Shown here piece by piece: positions 1-6,174 of a DNA stretch of 8,705 bases. Source of the DNA: Candidatus Omnitrophota bacterium (GTDB lineage Bacteria; Omnitrophota; Gorgyraeia; Zapsychrales; Fredricksoniimonadaceae). Numbering within the stretch: position 1 is the first letter of the stretch; every line of letters begins with the position of its first letter. The notes beneath the pieces were generated by a model, which worked only from the letters and a program-made list of their open reading frames with translations, searched no databases and was not told the DNA's origin. The position numbers and the translations under genes are program-made. The stretch lies in the NCBI GenBank assembly GCA_017987425.1, contig JAGNTT010000073.1, positions 1-8,705 of the forward strand, given 5' to 3'.

Positions 1-893
1 ATGATATAGACCTCTCCGGTGTCCGTCACGCGGATATCAAAACGCGTGTAGCTGTCCATGTCGAGCGCGCGGTAGGCGCGCTTGCAGACGTCGCCGATAT
101 TTTCTTCCCAGCCTTCGGGGAGTTTTCCCGGCGAGACGCTTTTAATACCCCAACGGTCGCGGTAATTATCGTCCCATTTGGCTTTATAAGTGGCGATGCG
201 CGGTTCGCCTTCCGGCACGTTTCCGAATTTAAGCTCCCTCGGCGGAAGAACGGTGACGCGTTTATGTCCGATCACGCTCACGTAAAGTTCGCGTCCCTCG
301 ATATATTCCTCGGCAATCGCATCGAGGTTCATATTTTCGTGAATGAATTTAATACGTTCGAAAAAAGCCTCCTTACTGTCAACGATGGAAGCCTGCGAAA
401 TTCCGCGTGACGCTTCTTCACTCAATGGCTTAATGATGGTAGGCAGTTTCAGTTTAGCCGGCATATACACACGGCGTTTGCGCAAGAACGTATAGAAGCG
501 CGGAACTTTAATGCGGTGAAACACCAGGATCTTTTTACAAAGCGCTTTGTTGTTGCAGACGAACAGACTGCCGGTCGATGCGCCTGTGTAGGGAATGTCC
601 AGAATCTCGAGGAGAGCGGCGATGTTTTTATCCAGATGCGACTGGTCGTTAAAAACTTCAACCATGTTAAAAACAATATCGGGCTTATTTTCCTTGATCT
701 CTTCCATAAGAATGGAAATGTCGTTGTAAAGTCCGAGAATACTCACCTCATGCCCCAGGGTTCTTAACGCCTGGCAGACATTTTTTTCGGTGTACATATT
801 GTCGGGGTCGGCAAATTCTTCTTTGAAATCATAACCCCTGGGTTTGAAATACGGACTATGAAAAAGGACGAGAACTTTTAATTTTTTGGCCAT
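1..893 (-). CDS. D-alanine-D-alanine ligase-like ATP-grasp protein (partial, C-terminus off the left edge)
   Basis: An open frame of 297 codons runs from an ATG at 893 to the window edge with no stop. The start has AGGA six bases upstream. Seen in the translation: an N-terminal Rossmann-like half (KVLVLFHSPY, residues 6-15); the ATP-grasp entry segment IPYTGAS near 100-106, followed by K117 and K120-K121; the nucleotide-binding IIKPLSEEASRGIS at about 153-166; EEYIEGRELYVSVIG at about 195-209; and DIRVTDTGEVYI at the edge, where the family continues with a Glu and an Asn-Pro metal site. Family knowledge: such enzymes use ATP to activate a carboxylate as acyl phosphate and join it to an amine. 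Ddl makes D-Ala-D-Ala. A canonical Ddl would normally sit with mur/fts genes. Here it follows a zinc metallopeptidase by 28 nt, so the substrate may be another peptide or amino acid. The exact substrate is unknown. Confidence 0.88.
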   Translation of the reverse strand, partial: MAKKLKVLVLFHSPYFKPRGYDFKEEFADPDNMYTEKNVCQALRTLGHEVSILGLYNDISILMEEIKENKPDIVFNMVEVFNDQSHLDKNIAALLEILDIPYTGASTGSLFVCNNKALCKKILVFHRIKVPRFYTFLRKRRVYMPAKLKLPTIIKPLSEEASRGISQASIVDSKEAFFERIKFIHENMNLDAIAEEYIEGRELYVSVIGHKRVTVLPPRELKFGNVPEGEPRIATYKAKWDDNYRDRWGIKSVSPGKLPEGWEENIGDVCKRAYRALDMDSYTRFDIRVTDTGEVYI

Positions 894-921
894 GTGTCAT
901 CCTGGAATGATCGGTTTTCGA

Positions 922-1998
922 TTATGCTTCCCGTTTATGCCGCGAACCGCGGAACCATCCGGTATGAATATAATTCATAACAAGCGACGTCAGATATGTT
1001 GCAATGTGAAATGCCGCCATCGTTTCGCTCTCGGGAATAATCATGTTCAGCTGGCGGCAGCGGTTGATGATGGTCTTCAGAAGATCGTTGACGATATAAC
1101 GCCGCTCGCCGGTGGTGCGGGCAACGTTATAGACGATGTAGTTCTGATAGCGGCGCAGGAAACCGGCCGCATCCAGAGTCTCCCCGCCTTTTTTTGCCTG
1201 CTTCTTAAACTCTTTGAAATCGGCCGCATCCAGGGGCTTAAAAATTTTACCCAGCTGGCGGTCATGAAAGTCCGGAAACTCCTCTTCCACGTGCAAACGC
1301 TTTTTCTTATAAAAATTCGAAAGCGTGATCTTGAGTGATTTAAGCGACCAGTATTTTTTCCCTTTGGCGGCCAGCGGCGCTTTCCCCTGGATTCCCTTCA
1401 TGAGTTCATCGACGAATTTCAATTTGTCGATGGCCTTCCAGCTGCTGTAACGCTCCTGCCAGTTGACATCCGGCGTCAGCCACACCGCAAACGTCTCGAC
1501 AAAATCTTCATCGGGATGGTATTGGGCGTAAAATCCGTCGAGATGCCGGACAAAACGTTTGCTGTAGGGCTGGTAACGGTAGGTGTCGCCGTAATCTTGC
1601 GACGATGAACCGAAGACATTCTGCCAGGATTTCTTTTTATTCAAATGGTAGGCGTAGCAGATGGCATGTCCCGCTTCGTGACGCAGAAGCTTCATGCACC
1701 ATGCCTTTGTGTCGCCCTCGGCCTCGAGCATCATTTTCTTTTCAAGTTTTATAAGAACAGGATGGGCCAGATAAAACGGAATTCCGATCACGGGCTCGTT
1801 CTCGGGCGTCAGCCATTCATCGACGAGATAACATTCAGGCCTGAATAGTTCCAGCCCTTTATCGGCAAGCTCCTTGTAGAGCTGGTTGACGCATTCCTCA
1901 AGCCATGTGCCGGGAATCTGGATGGGAAGATCGCAGATGCGGACCTTCAACAGTTCCTGTTCATCAATAGCGTTAAGATCAATGGGCGGCTGAGACAT
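922..1998 (-). CDS. Putative zinc-binding metallopeptidase (HEAGH, gluzincin-like)
   Basis: A 358-aa protein that resembles the 'putative zinc-binding metallopeptidase' families. The sequence LLRHEAGHAICYAYHL contains HEAGH at residues 107-111. About 55 residues on, DEDFVETFAVWL (163-174) carries E164 and E168, one of which should be the third zinc ligand of a gluzincin-type site. There is no signal peptide and no membrane segment, so a cytoplasmic location is likely. The C-terminal 150 residues are rich in Lys/Arg and look helical; I recognise nothing there. The ATG at 1998 has GGAG nine bases upstream. The stop of the upstream VOC gene is six bases away and the ATP-grasp gene follows 28 nt downstream, so the two enzymes are probably co-translated. 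Catalysis is inferred from the motif and the substrate is unknown. Confidence 0.82.
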   Translation of the reverse strand: MSQPPIDLNAIDEQELLKVRICDLPIQIPGTWLEECVNQLYKELADKGLELFRPECYLVDEWLTPENEPVIGIPFYLAHPVLIKLEKKMMLEAEGDTKAWCMKLLRHEAGHAICYAYHLNKKKSWQNVFGSSSQDYGDTYRYQPYSKRFVRHLDGFYAQYHPDEDFVETFAVWLTPDVNWQERYSSWKAIDKLKFVDELMKGIQGKAPLAAKGKKYWSLKSLKITLSNFYKKKRLHVEEEFPDFHDRQLGKIFKPLDAADFKEFKKQAKKGGETLDAAGFLRRYQNYIVYNVARTTGERRYIVNDLLKTIINRCRQLNMIIPESETMAAFHIATYLTSLVMNYIHTGWFRGSRHKREA

Positions 1999-2004
1999 TT
2001 ACCA

Positions 2005-2391
2005 TTACTCCGGCGAATGACAGACGGCTTCGATATTATGCCCGTCGGGATCGAGGACAAAGGCGCCATAATAGTTGTCATGATAATGCGGACGCAATCC
2101 CGGAGCTCCGTTGTCGCGGCCTCCCGCCGCGATCGCCGCCTTGTAAAAAGCGTCCACCAAAGCACGTTTCTCAACTCGAAAAGCCACATGAATAGGCGGT
2201 TTATTGGAAGCGCCCGAGGCTATCCAGAAATCCGGTTTGGGAGGTTCACCGAAACCGGCCACATCCGCGCTTTTCGTCATAGCCGCCGGAAATTCCATAA
2301 GAAGCGAATAACCGATAACGGCCAGGGCCCTCGAATAAAACTCCCTGCTTTTCTTAAAATCGCTGACAATAACTCCGGTGTGGTCGATCAT
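2005..2391 (-). CDS. VOC / glyoxalase-bleomycin resistance superfamily protein
   Basis: A 128-aa protein of single-module-pair VOC size. It opens with MIDHTGVIVSDFKKSREFY, which places a metal-ligand-like H4 on the first strand. H68 lies in PPIHVAFRVE, and the C-terminal hallmark GAFVLDPDGHNIEAV holds E121. H4, H68 and E121 are the usual His/His/Glu metal positions, so metal binding is plausible. Family members are lyases, dioxygenases, isomerases or antibiotic-binding proteins; the close relatives I recall with the RPHYHDNYY segment (100-108) are uncharacterised. The ATG is three bases past the preceding gene's TAA, with only a weak GAAGCGG upstream, which suggests translational coupling. 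The reaction and substrate cannot be stated, and a role alongside the ATP-grasp/metallopeptidase pair is only inferred from the operon. Confidence 0.88.
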   Translation of the reverse strand: MIDHTGVIVSDFKKSREFYSRALAVIGYSLLMEFPAAMTKSADVAGFGEPPKPDFWIASGASNKPPIHVAFRVEKRALVDAFYKAAIAAGGRDNGAPGLRPHYHDNYYGAFVLDPDGHNIEAVCHSPE

Positions 2392-2394
2392 AGT

Positions 2395-3042
2395 TTATAC
2401 CGCTTCACGTTCCAGTTTTTTGATCAAGAAGTCGGCCTCATTGATGATTTCTTCCGGAAGGAGCTTCAAAGTTTCCATGTCCTTCTTAAACGCGCGAAGA
2501 GCGGTCAGCACGCGTTTGACGCTCGCTTCGCTTCTTTTTTCACGTTCTTCGTCGGGATCAACCTCTTTGCGCTCCTTGATCATGGCGGTAAGCTCTTTGC
2601 GTACGATGCCCTCGTGCTTACCCTTTTCAAAAACATTCTTACGCAGCGTCGCGTAATCATCGCGGGTGACTTCTTTCTTCTGACGGGCAAGGCGCAGCAC
2701 ATCGAGGGCTTCATGGCCTGGGACAACAGTTACTTCTCTCGACTCGCGGTATTCTTCCTTGAGGTACGCGGGCTCTTCCTGCTCAACAAAGAAATAGGTT
2801 TTCAGCAGCTTCATGGCTGTCTGTTTTTTCATACCCAGTTCCTGGGCAGTGTAATGCTCAAACTCTTCGAAGCCCCAGCCGTGGTAAAGCTTGTCGCGCC
2901 ATACTTGATAGAGCGCCTGGCCGAGCAATATCCACGACGTCTTAAAACCCTTGGCATGAACGAGAATCTCCTGACGCAGGGCGTCAGCAGTCATATTTTC
3001 ATATTTTTTCTTCATGGTCTGTGTCGTTTCCATAGATTCCAT
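2395..3042 (-). CDS. Conserved-looking 215-aa protein with a possible helix-turn-helix; function unknown
   Basis: I do not recognise a named family. The frame is open to a TTG at 3063, but I chose the ATG at 3042 because GAAAGGA lies 11 nt upstream of it and the TTG has no ribosome binding site. The N-terminal half contains TSWILLGQALYQVWRDKLY (35-53), then WGFEEFEHYTAQELGMKKQT (56-75) and AMKLLKTYFF. The pattern 'aromatic-x2-Y-x3-ELG-x4-A-x2-L' resembles the HTH segments of ParB-like and phage-associated DNA-binding proteins. That is pattern recognition, not proof. The C-terminal half (about 95-215) is highly charged and probably largely helical, with EREKRSEASVKRVLTALRAF followed by an acidic/basic helix ending in LIKKLEREAV. 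There is no signal peptide. It is separated by three bases from the VOC gene and by 27 from the small membrane protein gene. Confidence 0.8.
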   Translation of the reverse strand: MESMETTQTMKKKYENMTADALRQEILVHAKGFKTSWILLGQALYQVWRDKLYHGWGFEEFEHYTAQELGMKKQTAMKLLKTYFFVEQEEPAYLKEEYRESREVTVVPGHEALDVLRLARQKKEVTRDDYATLRKNVFEKGKHEGIVRKELTAMIKERKEVDPDEEREKRSEASVKRVLTALRAFKKDMETLKLLPEEIINEADFLIKKLEREAV

Positions 3043-3069
3043 AACAACCCAAATCCTTTCCAAATACTA

Positions 3070-3309
3070 TTAACGTCTTTTTGAATAATATAACGCCAGA
3101 AAGATGTTAAACAACAAAAGCACTATAACAATGCCGACGGCATTGTCCAAAAGAGACTTCAGGAAATTCTTGATGATGACATTGCCGCTTTCCATCCCGA
3201 CGGCAAACCATAGAAATCCGACTGATCCCGCCCCGCAAAGCACGAAAAGAAAAACAAAGAACAGCACATCCTTCGCTGTAAATTTTTTATACCGTCCGGC
3301 CTTTGTCAT
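3070..3309 (-). CDS. Small two-helix membrane protein, function unknown
   Basis: A 79-aa protein. A basic N-terminus (MTKAGRYKKFTAKD) is followed by a hydrophobic helix at about 15-37 (VLFFVFLFVLCGAGSVGFLW), a short polar loop, and a second helix at about 57-74 (AVGIVIVLLLFNIFLALYY), closing with SKRR. By the positive-inside rule both ends should be cytoplasmic. The ATG at 3309 lies inside the last codons of the YeeZ-like gene, giving a 23-nt overlap in a different frame. No clear Shine-Dalgarno is visible, so translation probably depends on coupling. It resembles no family I can name. Its size and position suggest an accessory membrane subunit or an orphan. The hydrophobic pattern and clean stop before the next gene support it as real. 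Confidence 0.65.
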   Translation of the reverse strand: MTKAGRYKKFTAKDVLFFVFLFVLCGAGSVGFLWFAVGMESGNVIIKNFLKSLLDNAVGIVIVLLLFNIFLALYYSKRR

Positions 3310-4153
3310 GGGTGTCTGATTTCATATTCTGGCCGATCCAGCCCCATGGTCCGGGGTGGATGAACCGGTAACTAAGAAGAAGCTTAACCTTTTCGTTACT
3401 GACAATTTTATACGAAGGATTTTCACTCTCCGCGAACGCGGGTGGTTTGATGCCCATCGCGATCGCGGCATGAACATATAAATCTTTGCGCAAGGGATGC
3501 GCATCCCCGCACGCATTGAAAATCTCGCCGGAAATATCTTTTTCGAGCGCGACAGTCACTATCCCAATACAGTCATCCAGATGGATCAGATTGACCGGCG
3601 TATTGCCGTCCTTGGATGTAACCCGGCCGCTTTTTAAAAAACCCGCGATATCACGGTTCTGCCCGTAAAGTCCGGCAAAACGGATAACTATCGTATTAAA
3701 CCTCTGCTCGTTTAAGAAAATGCATTCGGCGCTCAACAACGCCTCTGCACGCTTGTCGGAAGGAACGATTACGTCCTCTTCCCTGGCGGTTCGATTATTG
3801 ACGGGATAGACCGCTGTCGAACTGGCAAACACAATTTTTTTTACGCCGCCTTCGACGGCATACCGCGCGATGACTTTCATCAGTGCGGGATAAACCTGCG
3901 GATCTTGCAAATCGCGTTTAAATGGAATATTGACAAACAGCGCATCCGTCTTAAAAAAATCAGCAACATGATCGCCCTCAATTGATTCGGAGGTGCAATT
4001 CAATTGATAAGGGATTATGTTGCTGTTTTTTAGGAGTGCTGTCTTATCCTGGCTTGTCGTCGATCCTTTGACCGTGTATCCCAAAGAGATCAATTTAAGG
4101 GCGAGAGGAAAACCCAACCAGCCGCAACCTAGAATGCTAATGGTTTTGATCAA
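3287..4153 (-). CDS. YeeZ-like atypical short-chain dehydrogenase / NAD(P)-dependent epimerase-family protein (TTG start)
   Basis: A 288-aa protein. ISILGCGWLGFPLALKL supplies the GxGxxG nucleotide-binding loop (G9, G11, G14). The layout matches E. coli YeeZ: TTSQDKT (32-38), IVFASSTAVYP (107-117), VIRFAGLYG (156-164), VNLIHLDDCIG (187-197) and GEIFNACGDAHP (209-220). The classical YxxxK pair of SDR enzymes is absent; the equivalent region reads PSDKRAEALLSAE. It is therefore an atypical SDR and may bind NAD(P) without canonical dehydrogenase chemistry. Its substrate is unknown. The start is a TTG at 4153, chosen because the Rossmann strand begins four residues later and no ATG fits. There is no good Shine-Dalgarno, but the previous gene ends nine bases before, so coupling is likely. 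It overlaps the next gene by 23 nt. Confidence 0.88.
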   Translation of the reverse strand: MIKTISILGCGWLGFPLALKLISLGYTVKGSTTSQDKTALLKNSNIIPYQLNCTSESIEGDHVADFFKTDALFVNIPFKRDLQDPQVYPALMKVIARYAVEGGVKKIVFASSTAVYPVNNRTAREEDVIVPSDKRAEALLSAECIFLNEQRFNTIVIRFAGLYGQNRDIAGFLKSGRVTSKDGNTPVNLIHLDDCIGIVTVALEKDISGEIFNACGDAHPLRKDLYVHAAIAMGIKPPAFAESENPSYKIVSNEKVKLLLSYRFIHPGPWGWIGQNMKSDTHDKGRTV

Positions 4154-4162
4154 AGCGTTAGA

Positions 4163-4642
4163 TTATTGTAAATAGACTTTCAACTCTTCCCAAGTGCGGC
4201 GGCCAATAACACCATCGGCGGTCAAGTTGTGCTGACGTTGAAAACTCTCGATGGCTTTCTTGGTCTGCTGACCGATTTTGCCGTCGATTGATCCCTTGTA
4301 AAAACCGGCATTCTTAAGGGCTTTTTGGACGTCGCTCGTGCTGGCGGAAACTTTGATGACTTTATCCGAAGAAGATGCCGATGAATCGCTCGAAGGAGCG
4401 GAAGATTTACGGACCGGCGGTTCATCCTCAATGATCATCGATTCACCCGGTACGCGGTTGGAGAGGTCCTTGACCTGATACTTTAAATCTACGATCTCGG
4501 ATTCGCGCTCTTCCAGTTTCTTCTCGAGATCCACGACGCGGATCTGAAGCTGGTCCACGTTCGATTTATTACCCTGTGTCGTCACGCAGCCGGACAGCAG
4601 CATGGCTAAACCACCGATCAAAAGAATTCTGACACTCAGCAC
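4163..4642 (-). CDS. Lipoprotein with coiled coil and C-terminal peptidoglycan-binding domain
   Basis: A 159-aa protein. A signal peptide ends in LLSGC, so Cys19 should be lipidated by Lgt and cleaved by LspA. The +2 residue is Val, compatible with outer-membrane sorting. Residues 27-63 form heptad-rich coiled coil (VDQLQIRVVDLEKKLEERES and onward). A Ser-rich spacer lies at 80-92. Residues 102-157 match the peptidoglycan_binding_1 fold: VQKALKNAGFYKGSIDGKIG, then TKKAIESFQRQHNLTADGVIG and TWEEL. It probably tethers the outer membrane to, or senses, the cell wall. The GTG start at 4642 is supported by TGAGGAGG seven bases upstream. It is first in the seven-gene run and directly follows a candidate promoter. 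Confidence 0.92.
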   Translation of the reverse strand: MLSVRILLIGGLAMLLSGCVTTQGNKSNVDQLQIRVVDLEKKLEERESEIVDLKYQVKDLSNRVPGESMIIEDEPPVRKSSAPSSDSSASSSDKVIKVSASTSDVQKALKNAGFYKGSIDGKIGQQTKKAIESFQRQHNLTADGVIGRRTWEELKVYLQ

Positions 4643-4649
4643 GATGACC

Positions 4650-4657
4650 CCTCCTCA
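4650..4657 (-). promoter_or_regulatory. Strong Shine-Dalgarno deciding a GTG start
   Basis: The minus strand reads TGAGGAGG here, near the ideal anti-16S match, with seven bases to the GTG at 4642. No ATG lies within reach in that frame, so this site fixes the GTG as the start of the peptidoglycan-binding lipoprotein. Confidence 0.85.
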
Positions 4658-4722
4658 AAATAAATGATTTAACGTGATACTAAATGGCTTAATCCATTAA
4701 ATTTGCGCTACTAAACAAGCGT

Positions 4723-4750
4723 ATTCTAACATACCGATACATTTTGACCA
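4723..4750 (-). promoter_or_regulatory. Candidate sigma-70 extended -10 promoter for the seven-gene operon
   Basis: On the minus strand TGGTCA (-35, four of six to consensus) is followed after 16 bases by TAGAAT (-10, five of six), preceded by TG one base away (an extended -10). Transcription would start near 4716, giving a leader of about 74 nt before the GTG at 4642. This is motif-based only. The position in a 138-nt intergenic gap just upstream of the operon supports it. Confidence 0.45.
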
Positions 4751-4780
4751 TGATTTAATAAACTTTTTATCGAGCTCAAA

Positions 4781-5500
4781 TCAAAATGCATGAATTCTCA
4801 AGGCCTCCATCAACTTGACCTGGATATCTCTTTGAAACGACGGGTATCGCGCCTTAAATTTGCCGATTGCCTCATCCTTCTCATCCAATATTTCCACTTT
4901 ATATTCAAAACCGGGACGCAAAAATGGAACACCTCCGAAGCGAATTTTCTGATCCGTCCCTGTCACCATTAAAGTTCCCAGATAAATGACCGTCTCTTTT
5001 TCCACTGTAAAATGGATATCCGTATTTTCAGTGGCCAATGTCGTGCCGACGGGAATTGAGATGGCGGTGATTTTATATTTTCCGACCGGAAGTTCGAGAA
5101 AGAAATAATGCGGTTCGACCGGACGGGCATCCCATGTCGGCGAGTTGTTTTCATCTCGTTCTCCGAAAAGCAGCTCATATTGCTTCTTGGAATCGGATTC
5201 ATCGACGATATTCAGCTTTACGTATTCCACCTTGAGAACGCCCCTGAAATCGGCCTTGCCGAAAATAATTCCTCCGACGGCAGACGGACTGACAGCCTTT
5301 TTTTCCGATGAATTTTCAGATGAAAGCGGAACAACGGCAGTTTGGATAACTGGAGCATTCGGTATTACGGGCGCTGGTTTCTTATCGGAATGGACGGAAG
5401 CGCAGCCTGTAAATAAAAAGAGAAGCATACACATCATGGAGCAGTTGCGAATTTTAATTCTGCTGCGACAATACGATTGATATCCGTTACCGACGGTCAT
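4781..5500 (-). CDS. Predicted lipoprotein of unknown function with beta-rich domain
   Basis: A 239-aa protein. An unusually long n-region (CRSRIKIRN, about 11-19) precedes a short hydrophobic stretch MLLFLFTGC, so Cys33 is the likely lipidated residue. An Ala/Pro/Val-rich and Ser/Glu/Lys-rich linker covers about 36-75. Residues 77-230 alternate hydrophobic and polar residues in a beta-like way, with FFLELPVGKYKITAISIPVG (133-152) resembling the 'Pro-x-Gly-x-Tyr' turn found in PEGA/carboxypeptidase-regulatory and DUF2846-type beta domains. I cannot assign a family. The ATG at 5500 was chosen because the basic n-region is needed for export. Internal ATGs at codons 22, 23 and 25 would leave almost no charge. 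The ribosome binding site is weak (GAGA 11 nt away). It appears monocistronic, with its own candidate promoter, and no clear terminator is seen after its TGA. Confidence 0.82.
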   Translation of the reverse strand: MTVGNGYQSYCRSRIKIRNCSMMCMLLFLFTGCASVHSDKKPAPVIPNAPVIQTAVVPLSSENSSEKKAVSPSAVGGIIFGKADFRGVLKVEYVKLNIVDESDSKKQYELLFGERDENNSPTWDARPVEPHYFFLELPVGKYKITAISIPVGTTLATENTDIHFTVEKETVIYLGTLMVTGTDQKIRFGGVPFLRPGFEYKVEILDEKDEAIGKFKARYPSFQRDIQVKLMEALRIHAF

Positions 5501-5581
5501 GGGAATAATATCTCGTTGTTTGATTGAGGGAACCGTCTCAATGTTTAAGTTTATTTGTGCGGTTGGGTAAAAACTGGCTTA

Positions 5582-5610
5582 ATTTTAACAGAAATATGTA
5601 TTCGTGCTAA
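5582..5610 (-). promoter_or_regulatory. Candidate extended -10 promoter for the 239-aa lipoprotein gene
   Basis: On the minus strand TTAGCA (-35, four of six) is followed after exactly 17 bases by TAAAAT (-10, five of six), with TG one base upstream of the -10. The predicted start is near 5574, leaving a leader of about 74 nt before the ATG at 5500. It is a motif match in an AT-rich region, so chance is possible. Confidence 0.42.
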
Positions 5611-5634
5611 ATAATTTTTCGGAGAGGAACTGAA

Positions 5635-5724
5635 ATGATACTGAAGATTTTCTGGAAATCTTTATTGATTTTTTCTGAGTCTAATGTCAAATTTCCACTC
5701 CCCGTCGTCGAGAATATTTGGTAA
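5635..5724 (+). CDS. Candidate small ORF, 29 codons, plus strand
   Basis: ATG at 5635 to TAA at 5724, the only plausible plus-strand gene in the window. It is preceded by GGAGAGG (5621-5627) with seven bases to the ATG, which is a strong ribosome binding site. The peptide begins MILKIFWKSLLIFSES and ends in PLPVVENIW: a short hydrophobic, slightly basic N-terminal half and a neutral tail. A TTAACA box (5585-5590) lies 17 bases before TGC-preceded TAAATA (5608-5613), overlapping the divergent minus-strand promoter, but that -10 is poor. I recognise no family. It could be a small membrane or leader peptide, or simply a chance ORF in AT-rich DNA. Confidence 0.25.
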   Translation: MILKIFWKSLLIFSESNVKFPLPVVENIW

Positions 5725-5757
5725 TTTATCACTTTGATAGTTAAAAAGAATACCAAT

Positions 5758-5791
5758 AAAAAAAGCGCGAAGGACCCTTGTCCTTCGCGCT
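5758..5791 (-). terminator. Rho-independent terminator of the 117-aa basic protein gene
   Basis: On the minus strand AGCGCGAAGGAC pairs perfectly with its complement across a four-base AAGG loop (12-bp stem, plus-strand arms 5764-5775 and 5780-5791). It is followed immediately by a run of seven T (plus-strand A at 5758-5764, sharing the last pair). It starts 22 nt after the TAG at 5814. On the plus strand no T-run follows the stem, so it works in one direction only. Confidence 0.93.
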
Positions 5792-5813
5792 AAGTCAGCA
5801 ACCTACCCTACAC

Positions 5814-6167
5814 CTAAGCCATCGTCACTGACTTTTTGGGGGAGAAAATTTTAGTTTTCCACTTTAAATGTATCCGCAATGCGTGGCAGTACTCGACTTT
5901 GACCAGCTGGCGGTTATGATTGACATACACGGAACCCTTGATGCGAAAAGAGAACTTTTCATCCCGTGTTTTAGTATCAAATGATTTGTGGATCCTGATC
6001 ACAGGCTGAGCCGGGGTCGGTGCTTCCCCCACAACCGGAGTAAGCACATAGACAAAGGTTTTTCTCACCTTCGTGATGCAGTCTTTATCTTCCGCATTCT
6101 CGCTGATCTTAGTCATCTTGATGCGGTTCTTAAAGGCGACTCTGGTTTTATGAAAAACCTGCTTCAT
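5814..6167 (-). CDS. Small, strongly basic protein of unknown function (117 aa)
   Basis: The frame is open to an ATG at 6194, but I place the start at the ATG at 6167 (MKQVFHKTRV) because GGGAAGGG sits seven bases before it. By my count it has 26 Lys/Arg against 9 Asp/Glu, a net charge near +17. There is no signal peptide and no hydrophobic helix. Order of segments: a basic N-terminus (1-24), an acidic patch ENAEDKD (23-29), KTFVYVLTPVVGEAPTPAQP (36-55, a strand plus a Pro-rich turn), and then a probably beta-rich part (56-117) with KFSFRIKGSVYVNHNRQLVK and a basic tail. The two cysteines (C30, C94) form no motif. No family is recognised; binding nucleic acid or another anionic partner would fit the charge but is speculation. 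It has its own promoter, a strong ribosome binding site and a strong terminator, so it is probably an independently and well expressed gene. Confidence 0.8.
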   Translation of the reverse strand: MKQVFHKTRVAFKNRIKMTKISENAEDKDCITKVRKTFVYVLTPVVGEAPTPAQPVIRIHKSFDTKTRDEKFSFRIKGSVYVNHNRQLVKVEYCHALRIHLKWKTKIFSPKKSVTMA

Positions 6168-6174
6168 CGGAACA

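Larger units (their letters stand above)
5501..5813. other. Intergenic region between the 239-aa lipoprotein and the basic 117-aa gene
   Basis: This 313-nt, AT-rich stretch holds the candidate promoter of the lipoprotein gene (5582-5610, minus), a candidate 29-codon plus-strand ORF (5635-5724), and the intrinsic terminator of the basic protein gene (5758-5791). I see no tRNA-like cloverleaf, direct repeat or known riboswitch. A perfect TTGACA occurs on the minus strand at 5685-5690, but nothing better than a poor -10 follows it. Confidence 0.6.

Noticed and set aside
886..1338. A 150-codon plus-strand frame over the end of the metallopeptidase gene
   Set aside because: Antisense shadow of a supported gene; no ribosome binding site or domain pattern.
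3043..3063. TTG at 3063 as the start of the 215-aa protein
   Set aside because: No ribosome binding site precedes it, whereas the ATG at 3042 has GAAAGGA upstream, inside what would otherwise be coding sequence.
2017..3084. A 355-codon open frame on the plus strand spanning the VOC and 215-aa genes
   Set aside because: It is codon-register antisense to two supported minus-strand genes that happen to share a frame. Stops appear in that register only where the sense genes use TTA, CTA or TCA codons, which are scarce here. The translation shows no recognisable domain, and the VOC motifs lie on the other strand.
5145..5480. A 111-codon plus-strand frame within the 239-aa lipoprotein gene
   Set aside because: Ser/Thr-rich translation typical of an antisense shadow. 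The minus strand carries a lipobox and a coherent beta-rich protein.
5662..5690. A perfect TTGACA on the minus strand as a second promoter for the 239-aa lipoprotein
   Set aside because: At 17-18 nt the -10 candidates are CAATAA or AATAAA, both poor. It is also about 160 nt from the gene, so the 5582-5610 site is preferred.
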